Source: Planctomycetaceae bacterium | GTDB lineage: Bacteria > Planctomycetota > Planctomycetia > Planctomycetales > Planctomycetaceae | Assembly (NCBI GenBank): GCA_029259845.1 | Contig: JAJDEI010000130.1 | Span: 1 to 44,714, forward strand | DNA length: 44,714 bases | Direction of reading: 5' to 3' | Shown here: positions 5,554 through 14,915 of the stretch, one piece after another | Layout of the letters: every line of letters begins with the position of its first letter | Numbering within the stretch: the first letter of the stretch is position 1 | Position numbers and translations under genes: made by a program | Notes under the pieces: generated by a model | What the model saw: the letters and a program-made list of their open reading frames with translations, nothing else | Databases searched by the model: none | What the model was told of the DNA's origin: nothing

Positions 5554-8457
5554 TCAGTCGGCTGTGTGTGAATTGGCCGAGGATGCGTAGGGAGAATCAC
5601 GCAGCTGGACGATGAAGGCGTCCGTTTCCTCACAGAGTTGGTCGCAGAGGCTTTGGGCGTCCTGCAGGTTGCCTTCACGGCCCCGTTGTTCGAGCTGTTC
5701 GGCGACCGCCACGCCGTGGTCCGCTTGAAACGTGCGCATGTTGCCTTTGATGGTATGGGCCATTCGCTGCACGGTGGGGGCGTCCCCTTCGCCGATCGCG
5801 CGGCGGAGGTCGTTCGTCAGCCGCGGGACTTCTTCGAGCACCGCGTCGACCACTTCAGTCAGCAACTCCGCGTCCTGTTGCACGACCGCCAGTGCTGCCG
5901 TCCAGTTGATTTGTGCTGAGAAGGGCGCCGACCGATGTGTTGACGGGGGAGGAGTCGGCCTGTTCAGGATGACCTGAGGGCCGACGTCGTCGATTGCGGT
6001 GAACAGGTCTTCGGGACGGATCGGCTTCGCCACATAGGCGTCCATACCTGCTGCGAGACAGCGATCCTCGTCGCCGTGCATGGCATGGGCCGTCATGGCG
6101 ATGATCGGAATGTGGCGGTGGGCGGCCTCTTCGCGTTTGCGGATCAGCCGCGTGGCTTCCAGTCCATCCATGTGGGGCATCTGGACGTCCATCAGGATTA
6201 GATCGAAATGATCCGATTTCCACTGGCTGAGGGCTGCGACGCCGTCTGCGGCAACGACAATTTCGTGATCCTGCTTGCGCAGCAGCCCGATTGCCAGTTT
6301 TTGATTGGGGACGCTGTCCTCGGCGAGCAAGATTTTCAGGCCCCGGAGATGGCGGGCTGCGTGGCCGTCTGCCGTACCGTGGCGTCGCATGAGTGCCGAA
6401 ATGTCGAAGGACGCTCCGATGGCGTCGAGCAGTTCTGACTGTTTGACCGGCTTGGTCATATACCGGCTGACGTTCAACTCCTGGCAACGGTCGTAGTCTC
6501 CCGACTGGTCGCCGGAGGTCAGCATCATGATGGTCATCTCGCACAGTTGGGCGTCATTGCGAATCTGCTCGATCAGCCAGAACCCATCCGCGTCGGGCAT
6601 GTGCGAGTCGGTGAGCAACAACTGGAAGCCGTTACCGTCCGCCCGTGACTCTCGCAGGAGTTGCAAGCCTTCACGTGCATTCCCGGCAATGGCGACGTTC
6701 ATTTCCCAATTGGCGAGCATCTCCTGCAGGATGAGGAGATTGGTGCCGTTATCGTCGACGGCGAGGACAGACAGGCCGCGAAGTGATTTGAGCGCCGACT
6801 CCTGCGTCGGCGGGGCCTGTTCTGGAGCGATCTCACACCGGACGTCAAAATGGAACGTGCTGCCGGCCCCGATTTCACTGTCGACTGCGATCTTCCCTCC
6901 CATCAATTCCACCAAACGGGACGACACCGCCAGTCCCAACCCGGTCCCGCCGAAGCGGCGAGTCGTCGACGAATCGACTTGTTCGAAGGCCTCGAAAACT
7001 CCGTCCAGACGGTTCGCCGGGATGCCGATGCCCGTGTCGCGGACGGAAAAGCGAAGTTGCACCTCCCGGCCGGTCTTTGATTCGACACTCACATCGAGCA
7101 CGACCTCGCCGCGGTCGGTAAACTTGATCGCATTGCCGACGAGGTTGATAACGACCTGTCGCAGCCGCCCCACGTCGGCGATGACGAACTCCGGCACATC
7201 CGGAGCGATATGACAGGCGAGTTCCAGTTTTTTGTCGTGGGCCCGGATGCTGAGCGACTTCATCGTGTCGCCCACACGGTCCCTGAGCGCAAAGGGGGCC
7301 GGATGCAGGTCGAGCCGGCCCGCCTCGATTTTGGAGAAGTCGAGAATGTCATTGATCAACGACAACAGCGACTCGGTTGAGTCCTGTGCGATCAACAAAT
7401 GTTCGCGCTGCTCCGAGGAGAGGTCCGTGTCCAGCACGAGGCCGGTCATGCCGAGGATGGCGTTCATCGGCGTCCGGATTTCGTGGCTCATATTCGCAAG
7501 AAAGGCACTCTTGGCGCGGCTGGCGGCTTCCGCGTCTTCCTTGGCTTTTTGCAGGGCGGCCTGGTTTTTTTTGCGGTTGGTGATGTCGTGCAGCACGGTT
7601 GCGAAATGCACGGTTCCTTCGAGCGGGATCGGCCGCATGGCGATCTCGGCGATGAACTCTTCGCCGTTGCGGCGGACGAGCGGGACCTCAAGCCGTTTGC
7701 CCATCAGCGAGCCGTCCTCGCCGATCGCACTGAATCGCAGAAAGCTCTGTTCTTCGCTGCCTCGCCGGGAGGGATCAAACAGCAACTCATCCATGTCCTG
7801 TCCCATCGCCTCCGCCCGCGCGTAGCCGAAGGTTTGCTCGGCCGCGCGGTTGAATTCGACGATGCGGCCGCTCTCGTCGGAAATAATCAGGGAGTTGAGC
7901 GAGGTCTCGAAAATCGCTCGCTTCCGCGCCTCGCTGGATTTCAACTCCTCTTCCGCCCGCTTGCGGTCGGTCTCATCCCAAAAGACCGCCTGCACGCCCA
8001 CGACCTGATCGTCGGAATCAATCACCGGAGCCTTGATGACATGAGCGTATTGCCATTGCCCGTCCGGTGTGCGATGAGCTTCGACGTCCTCAAAAACCTC
8101 GCGAGACTCGATCACACGGCGGTCGTCTGCACGGTATTTGCGGGCCAGCTCTTCAGGGAAGAAATCGAAATCATTCTTGCCGGTGAGTTCGCCGAGCGTC
8201 AGCCCGTATTCTTCGCACACGGGCCGGTTCGCGAAGACCAACCGCCCGTCCATGTCCTTGCGAATCAGGCTGACCGGCAGGTTTTCGACGAGCGAATGGT
8301 AGACCGCCTCCGACTCCTGCAGATCCCGCTCGACACGGCGACGAGAGTCGCGCTCCTGCTCGTACCGCTGCTGCGCCGCTTCCAACTCGCCGCGCAGCCG
8401 CTCGACCGCATCCGCGAGTTCTGTTGCGCTGGTCGGGTTGACGGACCGTTCGGCCAT
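5554..8457 (-). CDS. Hybrid sensor histidine kinase (PAS-PAS-HisKA-HATPase-REC-REC-Hpt)
   Basis: The protein has 967 residues and no evident transmembrane segment, so it is probably a cytosolic multistep phosphorelay kinase. The order is: N-terminal coiled coil (10-48); PAS 1 (about 50-170); PAS 2 (175-295); HisKA with phospho-acceptor H325 in SHEIRTP; HATPase with N442 (GNAIKF), DTGIGIP (474-480) and GGTGLGLA; receiver 1 with D617 (LLTDSHMPDADG); receiver 2 with D757 (LILMDVQMPHMDG); and a C-terminal Hpt domain with H901 (HTIKGN). Start ATG 8457 has GGGAG about 8 bases upstream. No separate response regulator is adjacent. The decarboxylase gene follows 3 bp after its stop, so the two are probably co-transcribed. 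Confidence 0.93.
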   Translation of the reverse strand: MAERSVNPTSATELADAVERLRGELEAAQQRYEQERDSRRRVERDLQESEAVYHSLVENLPVSLIRKDMDGRLVFANRPVCEEYGLTLGELTGKNDFDFFPEELARKYRADDRRVIESREVFEDVEAHRTPDGQWQYAHVIKAPVIDSDDQVVGVQAVFWDETDRKRAEEELKSSEARKRAIFETSLNSLIISDESGRIVEFNRAAEQTFGYARAEAMGQDMDELLFDPSRRGSEEQSFLRFSAIGEDGSLMGKRLEVPLVRRNGEEFIAEIAMRPIPLEGTVHFATVLHDITNRKKNQAALQKAKEDAEAASRAKSAFLANMSHEIRTPMNAILGMTGLVLDTDLSSEQREHLLIAQDSTESLLSLINDILDFSKIEAGRLDLHPAPFALRDRVGDTMKSLSIRAHDKKLELACHIAPDVPEFVIADVGRLRQVVINLVGNAIKFTDRGEVVLDVSVESKTGREVQLRFSVRDTGIGIPANRLDGVFEAFEQVDSSTTRRFGGTGLGLAVSSRLVELMGGKIAVDSEIGAGSTFHFDVRCEIAPEQAPPTQESALKSLRGLSVLAVDDNGTNLLILQEMLANWEMNVAIAGNAREGLQLLRESRADGNGFQLLLTDSHMPDADGFWLIEQIRNDAQLCEMTIMMLTSGDQSGDYDRCQELNVSRYMTKPVKQSELLDAIGASFDISALMRRHGTADGHAARHLRGLKILLAEDSVPNQKLAIGLLRKQDHEIVVAADGVAALSQWKSDHFDLILMDVQMPHMDGLEATRLIRKREEAAHRHIPIIAMTAHAMHGDEDRCLAAGMDAYVAKPIRPEDLFTAIDDVGPQVILNRPTPPPSTHRSAPFSAQINWTAALAVVQQDAELLTEVVDAVLEEVPRLTNDLRRAIGEGDAPTVQRMAHTIKGNMRTFQADHGVAVAEQLEQRGREGNLQDAQSLCDQLCEETDAFIVQLRDSPYASSANSHTAD

Positions 8458-8782
8458 GACGGGCTCCCGCCGCGATCACGCTCCCTGCGTGAGTCGCAGC
8501 TGACGAGGGGACTCGGGCTTCACAGCCACGGGGGCTGAGGTGAGGGGATGCTTTTGACAACCGATGAATATCGTGCCAACCACGTCCACTTCTGCCGGCA
8601 GCGAATAACCGACTGCCAGCGAAGTCGAAACTGCATTGTAACGTGAAGCGCTGGAATTACAGCGCATCAGCCAGAACATCCGGGGCACTCAATAGCAAGT
8701 CACCCGACGTGTGGGGATTCCCAACCGGCTCGCAGTCGGCTATTTTGGCGAGGAACGTTCATCCGTCGGGGAAAGTGATCTG
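8458..8782. other. Intergenic region between divergent kinase and kdsA
   Basis: About 325 bp separate the divergently read kinase and kdsA, so promoters for both must lie here. Nothing more specific (terminator, riboswitch or repeat) was recognised. An in-frame upstream ATG for kdsA exists at 8711, which would shorten this gap. Confidence 0.4.
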
Positions 8783-9682
8783 GTGCCGGAAAACCTTCTC
8801 AGCATTGGCAAGGCTCGTTGTGGGCCGGGGCAGCCGTTGCTGTTCATTGCCGGCCCGTGCGTGATCGAATCGGCCGATCTGGTGTTCCGCGTCGCCGACC
8901 GGCTGCAGGAAATCGCCGCCGAGCAAGGGGCGGCGATCGTCTTCAAGGCGAGTTTCGACAAGGCGAACCGCACCAGCATCGAGAGCTTTCGCGGGCCGGG
9001 ACTGGAGGCAGGGCTCGATGTGCTCGCCCGGGCCAGGGAGCGAACGGGCCTGCCGGTTACGACCGACATCCATACCCCCGAACAGGCGGAACCAGCAGCC
9101 GCCGTCTGCCAGATCCTGCAGATTCCCGCGTTTCTGGCGCGGCAGACCGACCTGATCGTGGCCGCCGCTGAGGCGGCCGCGCGGCACGGAAGCATCGTGA
9201 ACATCAAGAAGCCCCAGTTCATCGCACCGGAAGATGTCGTCCACGCCGTCCGCAAGAGCGAACAGGCGGGTTGCCCACGGGTCCTGCTGACCGAGCGGGG
9301 GACGACGTTCGGGTACGGGCGGCTGGTCAACGACATGCAGGCAATCCCGGTCATGCAGTCGCTCGGCTGCCCGGTGGTTTTCGACGCCACACACAGCGTT
9401 CAGCGGCCGGGCGGCAGCCGCACCGGAGGGGCGAGAGAGATGGTGCGTCCGCTGGCGAGGGCCGCCGTCGCCTGCGGATGCGACGGCATTTTCCTGGAGA
9501 CCCACCCGGATCCCGACCACGCACTCAGCGATGGTCCCAACATGTGGCCCCTGAACGACGTAAGCCTGTTATTCGAGGAGTTGGCCCAGTTTCGAGAACT
9601 GGCCAACGCCCATCCGCCCGTCTCAGCCGCAACAATTCCCACCGCGACGGATTCCTCTGCGACGGATTCCTCTGCGACATAG
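8783..9682 (+). CDS. kdsA: 3-deoxy-D-manno-octulosonate 8-phosphate synthase
   Basis: The enzyme condenses phosphoenolpyruvate with arabinose 5-phosphate to give KDO-8-phosphate for lipopolysaccharide. Motifs include [68 protein letters not shown] and [17 protein letters not shown]. The frame is open from ATG 8711, but GTG 8783 is preferred: GGGGAAAG lies 6 bases upstream and it gives the family's usual short lead before CGPG. With this start the protein has 299 residues. The C-terminal tail (after about residue 280) is low-complexity Ala/Thr/Ser, encoded in part by two copies of the 15-mer GCGACGGATTCCTCT. Confidence in function is high and in the exact start moderate. Confidence 0.92.
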   Translation: MPENLLSIGKARCGPGQPLLFIAGPCVIESADLVFRVADRLQEIAAEQGAAIVFKASFDKANRTSIESFRGPGLEAGLDVLARARERTGLPVTTDIHTPEQAEPAAAVCQILQIPAFLARQTDLIVAAAEAAARHGSIVNIKKPQFIAPEDVVHAVRKSEQAGCPRVLLTERGTTFGYGRLVNDMQAIPVMQSLGCPVVFDATHSVQRPGGSRTGGAREMVRPLARAAVACGCDGIFLETHPDPDHALSDGPNMWPLNDVSLLFEELAQFRELANAHPPVSAATIPTATDSSATDSSAT

Positions 9683-9725
9683 AGCGGTGGCCACTTTTCA
9701 TTCCCGTTTGTCGATCTGACTCATC

Positions 9726-11693
9726 ATGCCGAAACCCGTGTCTCATTCTCGCCTCTCCGGCTCCGTCAGGGCGTCGCGCGGTTTGCGAAGGAATTCTCGC
9801 GACGCACAGTCTCGTTCCCCGCACATTCGCAGTTGGTCCAGGATCGCCGTGCTGGTGTTGCTGGCGCTGCTGCCCCTTTCCTCCTGCCGCAAGGCTCCGC
9901 CGCCAAAGGCGGACGAGGGAGCGGCTGCCGCGACCGGCTCGGTGGCGACTCCGGAACAATGTGAGCGCACACTCGACAACCTCCTGGACGGGCTCGCACC
10001 GGGACGCTTCGGCATCAGTTCGGACCGCGGGGTTTTGGTCGACACGCTCAACAACTGGAACGCGCAGTGCGCGGATCCGGATGAGTTTTCCTCGACCGAA
10101 GAGGATGCTGCGCTTCGCGCGAAGCTGCTGCCGGAAGATGTCTATGCACTGACGGCACACGTGCGGTTCACGGATCAGGATGCCGGCTACTTTCGCAACG
10201 TCATGCTCGTGCGAGACATGGTGGATGCGACCCTTCTGGACGAACGGGCCGATTTGCAGAGGGCGGTCTCTCTGTTCTATAAGGTGGTTCGGACGATTGA
10301 CCTCCGGCACCCGGAGACACGGCCCCCCATTTTCGGACCCTACGAAACGGCCCTGTTTGGCAAAGGAACAGCGGCCGACCGTGCCTGGTTGTTCGGGATG
10401 ATGCTCCGGCAGTTGCGTCTCGATGCGGTCGTGATTCGGCCGCGGTCGGCTGACGCGGGCGAGTCCCGTTCGTTTCTCGTGGGCGTAATCGTCCCGGTGG
10501 AGGGCGTGTATCTGTTCGACCTCCAACTGGGACTGCCCATCACCGCGCCGTCGGAAGCGGACGGCTTGCCACTCCCTCGCAACCCGATCACGCTTGCCGA
10601 GGCTCGGGAAAATGACGCCGTGTTCCGTCAGTACGACATGCGTGGCATGACATTCCCCGTCAAGGCTGGGCAACTGGCCGATGTGGCTGTCCTCGCCATC
10701 GGCGAGAACAGCACCTGGGCCCCCCGGTTCGGATCGTTGCAGGCGGCGCTGACGGCGCCTCTCGAAGCCTATGACGGCCTGTTGACGCACACGTTTCGCG
10801 AACACGGGCTGTTCGAACGGCTCGTCATCGCCGGAAGCGAAGGCCTGTGGGATGAACAAGCCGTCGGAATCTGGGACTACCCCGACAGTGTCTACCGCGA
10901 CGCCCCACAGATGACGAAAGACGAGCAACAGCAACTGCTGTTGCAAGCGCGAGTCCTGACCGGGCCGATTAGCGTGCGGCCCGAAGAACGGGACGGCAAA
11001 GTTGTGCCCGTCTTCAGTCAGCCCAAGCAAAACCTGCGCCAGGCACGGGTGCGGCATCTCCAGGGAGACTACAAACCGGCCCTGGGCGTCTACCTGAAGA
11101 CGCGGCTGGCCGCCAAGAGGGTGCTCGACAAATCCATCCCGGAGAACATCATTGGCTCCGATTGGTGCGCCTACTGGGCCGCCCTGGCCCAATACGACCA
11201 GGAAGACTTCGACGTCGCCGCAGAGACAGCCGAACAATACCTCAAGACGCCCGGTGAGTGGATCGCGGCGGCCATCGGGCTGCGAGCAAAGGCCCTGGCC
11301 TACGAAGGCCAGTTTCGCGCGGCAGCCAATACCCTTGTGAAAGAGCCGATCCAGTCGCCACAGCGGGCGGGCGACCAATGGCTGGTCCGCCACTGGAGAA
11401 AGCTCGCCAAAGCCGCCAGCCAAGCCAGGCAGGCCGAATCGGTCGCCGAAAAGAATCCCCAACCCCCAACTGACGAACCAGCGGCCAAACCAACGACCGA
11501 ACCTCCGCCCACCAGCAAGCCGCAAACCGACAAACCGCAATCCGGCGAGCCGCAAACAGCCGAGGAACAGCCACCGGATCCGGAAGCCCGGCCGAAACAA
11601 TCCCCCGACGACTTGCCGCCCGGCGAAGCACGTCCCGATCCCCGCTTCGAAGACGAACCGTCCCGCGACGAATCGGCGGACGATGAGGCGTAA
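9726..11693 (+). CDS. Large lipoprotein with TPR-like C-terminal half, function unknown
   Basis: The protein has 655 residues. A basic N-terminus leads into a hydrophobic stretch and a lipobox-like LPLSSC at about residues 49-54, so it is probably a lipoprotein. Residues about 75-400 form a globular domain of unrecognised family with an RTIDLRHPETRPP segment. Residues about 420-560 look helical and repeat-like (YKPALGVYL..., YDQEDFDVAAETAEQYL..., GLRAKALAYEGQFRAAA), as in TPR proteins. The last 90 residues are Pro/Glu/Asp/Lys-rich and probably disordered. It follows kdsA by 43 bp. The N-terminal extension before the hydrophobic segment is long for a signal peptide, so the true start may be downstream. 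Confidence 0.75.
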   Translation: MPKPVSHSRLSGSVRASRGLRRNSRDAQSRSPHIRSWSRIAVLVLLALLPLSSCRKAPPPKADEGAAAATGSVATPEQCERTLDNLLDGLAPGRFGISSDRGVLVDTLNNWNAQCADPDEFSSTEEDAALRAKLLPEDVYALTAHVRFTDQDAGYFRNVMLVRDMVDATLLDERADLQRAVSLFYKVVRTIDLRHPETRPPIFGPYETALFGKGTAADRAWLFGMMLRQLRLDAVVIRPRSADAGESRSFLVGVIVPVEGVYLFDLQLGLPITAPSEADGLPLPRNPITLAEARENDAVFRQYDMRGMTFPVKAGQLADVAVLAIGENSTWAPRFGSLQAALTAPLEAYDGLLTHTFREHGLFERLVIAGSEGLWDEQAVGIWDYPDSVYRDAPQMTKDEQQQLLLQARVLTGPISVRPEERDGKVVPVFSQPKQNLRQARVRHLQGDYKPALGVYLKTRLAAKRVLDKSIPENIIGSDWCAYWAALAQYDQEDFDVAAETAEQYLKTPGEWIAAAIGLRAKALAYEGQFRAAANTLVKEPIQSPQRAGDQWLVRHWRKLAKAASQARQAESVAEKNPQPPTDEPAAKPTTEPPPTSKPQTDKPQSGEPQTAEEQPPDPEARPKQSPDDLPPGEARPDPRFEDEPSRDESADDEA

Positions 11694-11713
11694 TGCGTCA
11701 ATGTTCAGGTCGA

Positions 11714-11771
11714 TTGCTGGAGTTCCGGCTTTGGCCTGCCGCGAAGCAGCCTGAAGGCTGAACTCCAGCAA
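11714..11771. repeat. GGAGTTC...GAACTCC inverted repeat
   Basis: TTGCTGGAGTT (11714-11724) is the exact inverse of AACTCCAGCAA (11761-11771), with GGCTTTGGCC and GCCTGAAGGC inside. It belongs to the same family as 4984-5053 and 16554-16816. It lies 20 bp after the lipoprotein gene stop. Confidence 0.7.
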
Positions 11772-11854
11772 GCGGCCTCACGATTGAAGCACCGCAGGTT
11801 CCGCTTCTCCATCCCGGACCATCGACGCTCCGTCCTTCTGAACACCGCCCGCTC

Positions 11855-12856
11855 ATGGAATGGCTCAAACGTCGCTGGTTCCTCGTCGGTCTGCTGCTGC
11901 TGATTCCCTCCGGGCTGCTCCTCGGCACCCGGTTGTCGGCGGAAAATGTCCGGCAGGTCGAGGAGATCACCGGGCCGCGGGCGACGTCGTATCTCGTCGC
12001 ACTGATCCTGTTTTTGATGTCGTTCAGTCTCGACAGCCGCCAGTTGGGTCGCTCGCTGCGGCGTCCGGGACCGGTGCTGTTCGCCTGTCTGTCCAACTAC
12101 GGCCTCGTCCCGTTGCTGGCGTGGCCGTTGATGCGCCTTCAGCGACTGGACGATTTCGCGCTCGGACTGATGATCGCCGCGACCGTTCCCTGCACGATGG
12201 CGGCTGCGTCGGTCTGGACCCGCAAAGCCCACGGCAACGACGCGGTCTCGCTGCTGGTGACCATGCTGACCAACGGGCTGTGTTTCATCTTCACGCCGCT
12301 CTGGCTCAGCGTGGTCATCGCCTCGACCTTCGAGTTTGACGCAACCGCGATGGTCCGCCGCCTGATCGTCTCCGCCCTCATCCCGGCCACGCTTGGCCAA
12401 CTGGCGCGGCTCAGCCCCCGGCTGCATCGTTTCGCCACCACCTACAAACCGGCCGTCGGCGTCGTCGCGCAAGTCTGCGTGCTGCTGATTGTGTTTGCTG
12501 CGGCCTTCCTCAAGGCAGGCCCCCAACTTGGCAGTTCGGAAGACCTCGGCTTCGGTCCGCTGGCTGTCGCCATCGTCTGGCTGAGCTGTATCGCCGTCCA
12601 CCTGGTCGCCATGTTCCTCGCCTGGCACGGCGGACGCCTGCTTGGCTTCACCCGTGCCGACCGCATCGCCGTCGCGTTTGCCGGCAGCCAGAAAACGCTC
12701 CCCATCGGCCTGTTAGTCGCCAACCATTTCGGCGGCTTCGCCCTCTTCCCCATGCTGATGTACCACGCCAGCCAACTCTTCATCGACACCGCCATCGCCG
12801 ACCGCATGGCATTGGGTAGGGACGAAGCCGCTGACAATGACAATGCTCGCCCTTGA
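11855..12856 (+). CDS. SBF-like (bile acid:sodium symporter superfamily) membrane transporter
   Basis: The protein has 333 residues and about nine to ten hydrophobic segments. A TVPCTMAAASVWTRKAHGND motif sits in the middle of the N-terminal half, and AFAGSQKTLPIGLLVANHF lies near the C-terminus; the latter is characteristic of the SBF-like (YfeH-type) family. Export or uptake of an organic anion with Na+ is the family-level expectation; the substrate is unknown. It is followed by a toxin-antitoxin pair that appears to be a separate unit. Confidence 0.8.
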   Translation: MEWLKRRWFLVGLLLLIPSGLLLGTRLSAENVRQVEEITGPRATSYLVALILFLMSFSLDSRQLGRSLRRPGPVLFACLSNYGLVPLLAWPLMRLQRLDDFALGLMIAATVPCTMAAASVWTRKAHGNDAVSLLVTMLTNGLCFIFTPLWLSVVIASTFEFDATAMVRRLIVSALIPATLGQLARLSPRLHRFATTYKPAVGVVAQVCVLLIVFAAAFLKAGPQLGSSEDLGFGPLAVAIVWLSCIAVHLVAMFLAWHGGRLLGFTRADRIAVAFAGSQKTLPIGLLVANHFGGFALFPMLMYHASQLFIDTAIADRMALGRDEAADNDNARP

Positions 12857-12874
12857 GTAGCCACATGGCGACTT

Positions 12875-12911
12875 GTACAATGCCATATGTCAATATCTGG
12901 CAGGACAAGCG
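12875..12911. promoter_or_regulatory. Candidate operator upstream of the Xre/RES operon
   Basis: The antitoxin ATG is preceded by TTGTACAA (a perfect 8-bp palindrome) and by GCCATATGTCAATATCTGGC, whose ends are inverted (GCCA/TGGC with AT-rich arms). TA antitoxins of this class usually bind such sites to autoregulate. That this is the operator is inference. Confidence 0.3.
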
Positions 12912-13346
12912 ATGAAAAACGTATCTCGAATGAGAAAGTACCTCGGAGGTGCCAGAATCATCGGCACCCCCCGGACGGAATTGGACTTCGTGTCCATCAT
13001 CAGAAAGGGATTCCCCTACTCGGTTTTCACGTCGCTGCGCGATCGCACGGGTCTCAGCGAAGAGGTCCTGTGCAGCTCGTTGAGGATCGCTAAGCGAACC
13101 GCTGCCCGTAGAAAGAGCAGCGCGACTCGTCTGAAGCCAGCGGAATCGGAACTTCTTTTCAGGCTGGCGCGCGTGCTGGCCGCCGCGACAGACGTCCTTG
13201 AGTCTGAGGACAAGGCGAGAGCATGGCTCACGTCCGAGAATCGGGCATTGGGCGGCTCACAGCCCATTCAACTTCTGGATACGGGTCTCGGGTTCCAGGA
13301 GGTGATGGATGTGCTCACCCGCATCGAATACGGGGTGCATAGCTGA
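12912..13346 (+). CDS. Xre/ParS-type antitoxin (MbcA/DUF2384 family)
   Basis: The protein has 144 residues. Its N-terminal half looks like a helix-turn-helix (SVFTSLRDRTGLSEEVLCSSL, RTAARRK). The C-terminal part is the DUF2384 toxin-binding domain: LFRLARVLAAATDVLESEDKARAWLTSENRALGGSQPIQLLDTGLG. The start at ATG 12912 is chosen because AGGA is 7 bases upstream; the frame is open further upstream. The stop overlaps the next gene's ATG by one base (TGATG at 13344-13348), so they are translationally coupled. It neutralises the RES toxin and probably represses the operon. Confidence 0.9.
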   Translation: MKNVSRMRKYLGGARIIGTPRTELDFVSIIRKGFPYSVFTSLRDRTGLSEEVLCSSLRIAKRTAARRKSSATRLKPAESELLFRLARVLAAATDVLESEDKARAWLTSENRALGGSQPIQLLDTGLGFQEVMDVLTRIEYGVHS

Positions 13347-13813
13347 TGCAGGTGTGGCGGATCTGCAAGAGGCAACATGTCTCCGACGCGTTTAGCGGCA
13401 TCGGTGCCGAAAAATCCGGCGGTCGCTGGAACCACAAAGGCCGGCGGATGGCCTACACGTCTTCCAGCCTGTCACTGGCGGCTCTGGAACTGTTCGTGCA
13501 TCTCGAACCGAACCTGATCCCGGACGACCTGTACTCCGTGTCCGCGACGATTCCTGACGCAGCCTCGAAGCAGCGGCTCTCCGCCAAAGACCTTCCCAAA
13601 CACTGGCGCGACTATCCCGCTCCAACGGAGCTTCGAGAGATCGGCACTCAGTGGCTCCAGAAACAACGATCCCTCGTGCTCGTTGTCCCCTCAGCGGTGA
13701 ATCCCGTCGAAACCAACTGCCTGCTGAACCCCACCCACCCCGAATTCGCCACGATTACAGAAATCACCACACAACCGTTCCAATTCGACCCGCGAATGTG
13801 GAAGTCGCGGTGA
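13346..13813 (+). CDS. RES-family toxin (NAD+-degrading)
   Basis: The protein has 155 residues, the normal RES size. It contains the RES signature: WRICKR at the start, GGRWNHKGRRMAYTSSSLSLAALELFVHLE (conserved Arg, Tyr, Ser and Glu) and VPSAVNPVETNCLLNPTHPEF near the end. Characterised members deplete cellular NAD+ by phosphorolysis or hydrolysis and arrest growth. With the upstream Xre antitoxin it forms a complete type II module. The convergent Mrr-like nuclease lies about 100 bp downstream, making a small defence-type cluster. Confidence 0.92.
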   Translation: MQVWRICKRQHVSDAFSGIGAEKSGGRWNHKGRRMAYTSSSLSLAALELFVHLEPNLIPDDLYSVSATIPDAASKQRLSAKDLPKHWRDYPAPTELREIGTQWLQKQRSLVLVVPSAVNPVETNCLLNPTHPEFATITEITTQPFQFDPRMWKSR

Positions 13814-13916
13814 ACGATCCCATTTGGCCTTCCCAGATGCGATTGATGTTCGGGAAGTTGTAGTATCGCGTTCGCCTTTTGCTGCGGGCTCTCTTTCGGA
13901 GTCCGTGAATGCTCCG

Positions 13917-14813
13917 CTATACAGCACACAATGGGCCTCTCTGCTCGATTTCCGTCTTAACGTGCTTTTCCAGTTTGTCCATGATTTGGAGAACCTGGTT
14001 GATGTGGGACACGGCCAACTGAGCCATCTCCTCACGGTGAGATTGTGCCCCACCATACATGATTGAATCAAGAATCTTGTTCGCCAGCCAAAAGTTGTGC
14101 CATACCACTTGAACCTGTGACGGACTGAGGCGAATCTCCGGCCACCCAATAGGCCTAGACTCATCGCGTGCTGGGGTGGAGATCAGAGCGATGGGAGATC
14201 GCAAGAAGTCCTCCATTGCCGAGAGTCGAAGACGGCGAAGTGGAATGACACATTTCCCGTTTTCGTGACGCCCGTCAACCATCTTGTTGATGACTTCAGC
14301 TTCATACCTGTCATGAGAGAATTCGAGCAAGAGACCGTTCAACCGAGCCAGATCATCCTGCCGTGTGCCAGATACCTTGCCGCGATCAAGGGAGATGAGA
14401 GACTTGCCATCCAGGAGCCGGACATTCGCACCATATTGCGAGATCAGAGAGTTGAAGTATTGCTGCTGTGCTGGTTCAGAAATGGAACCTCCGTTGACGA
14501 CGTAGAATGAGCTGATCCTTTCATCGGTTCCGGTATGCGGATGCCGAAAAGGATTGTTGAATGCCTGCTTGCAATCTTCGATCAGTTCACCGGCACCAGA
14601 AAGGCCAATGCTTGCTACATATTTCGCCTGTAGGCCGTGATACTGAACGTGTCCAAATCGGTCGATCTCGGCGAAGACGACGTCCTTTCCGAATTCGTGC
14701 GTCCCGTGATAGTTGGCAACCATCACAAAGCCGAGCCGTTGAAGCAGTGGTATGATCAATTCATTGACGAACTGCAATTCGTTCTCGAACTGAAACTCGG
14801 AAGGAAAAGCCAT
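13917..14813 (-). CDS. Mrr-like PD-(D/E)xK nuclease domain protein, putative defence
   Basis: The protein has 298 residues from ATG 14813, which has GGAAGA 7 bases upstream. The frame can be extended to a TTG at 14858, but that lacks a good ribosome site. Residues about 10-70 look like a restriction-endonuclease fold: ELIIPLLQRLGF, then HGTHEFGKDVVFAE with D44, then LQAKY with Q62 and K64 (the QxK variant of D/ExK). The rest (residues 100-298) is unrecognised, with a C-terminal helical region (SHINQVLQIMDKLEKHVKTE). Base composition is lower in GC than the neighbours. It is next to the RES/Xre pair and may be a stand-alone nuclease effector; no methylase is nearby. Confidence 0.7.
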   Translation of the reverse strand: MAFPSEFQFENELQFVNELIIPLLQRLGFVMVANYHGTHEFGKDVVFAEIDRFGHVQYHGLQAKYVASIGLSGAGELIEDCKQAFNNPFRHPHTGTDERISSFYVVNGGSISEPAQQQYFNSLISQYGANVRLLDGKSLISLDRGKVSGTRQDDLARLNGLLLEFSHDRYEAEVINKMVDGRHENGKCVIPLRRLRLSAMEDFLRSPIALISTPARDESRPIGWPEIRLSPSQVQVVWHNFWLANKILDSIMYGGAQSHREEMAQLAVSHINQVLQIMDKLEKHVKTEIEQRGPLCAV

Positions 14814-14915
14814 CGCACTGTCTTCCGCGCTGTCTCGAGATGAAATCACCTGAGCCAAGGCTTGCCAGAATGTCGCATACGGCGTTCCGGTTTCCCGACC
14901 CTAATGCGAAACGAT

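Noticed and set aside
9525..11771. 748-codon minus-strand frame across kdsA and the lipoprotein gene
   Set aside because: It runs antisense through two supported genes, has no family motifs and is Arg/Gly/Leu-rich as expected for a GC-rich shadow.
12911..12912. Earlier start for the Xre antitoxin at 12873
   Set aside because: No ribosome site precedes it; ATG 12912 has AGGA at proper distance and gives the usual length.
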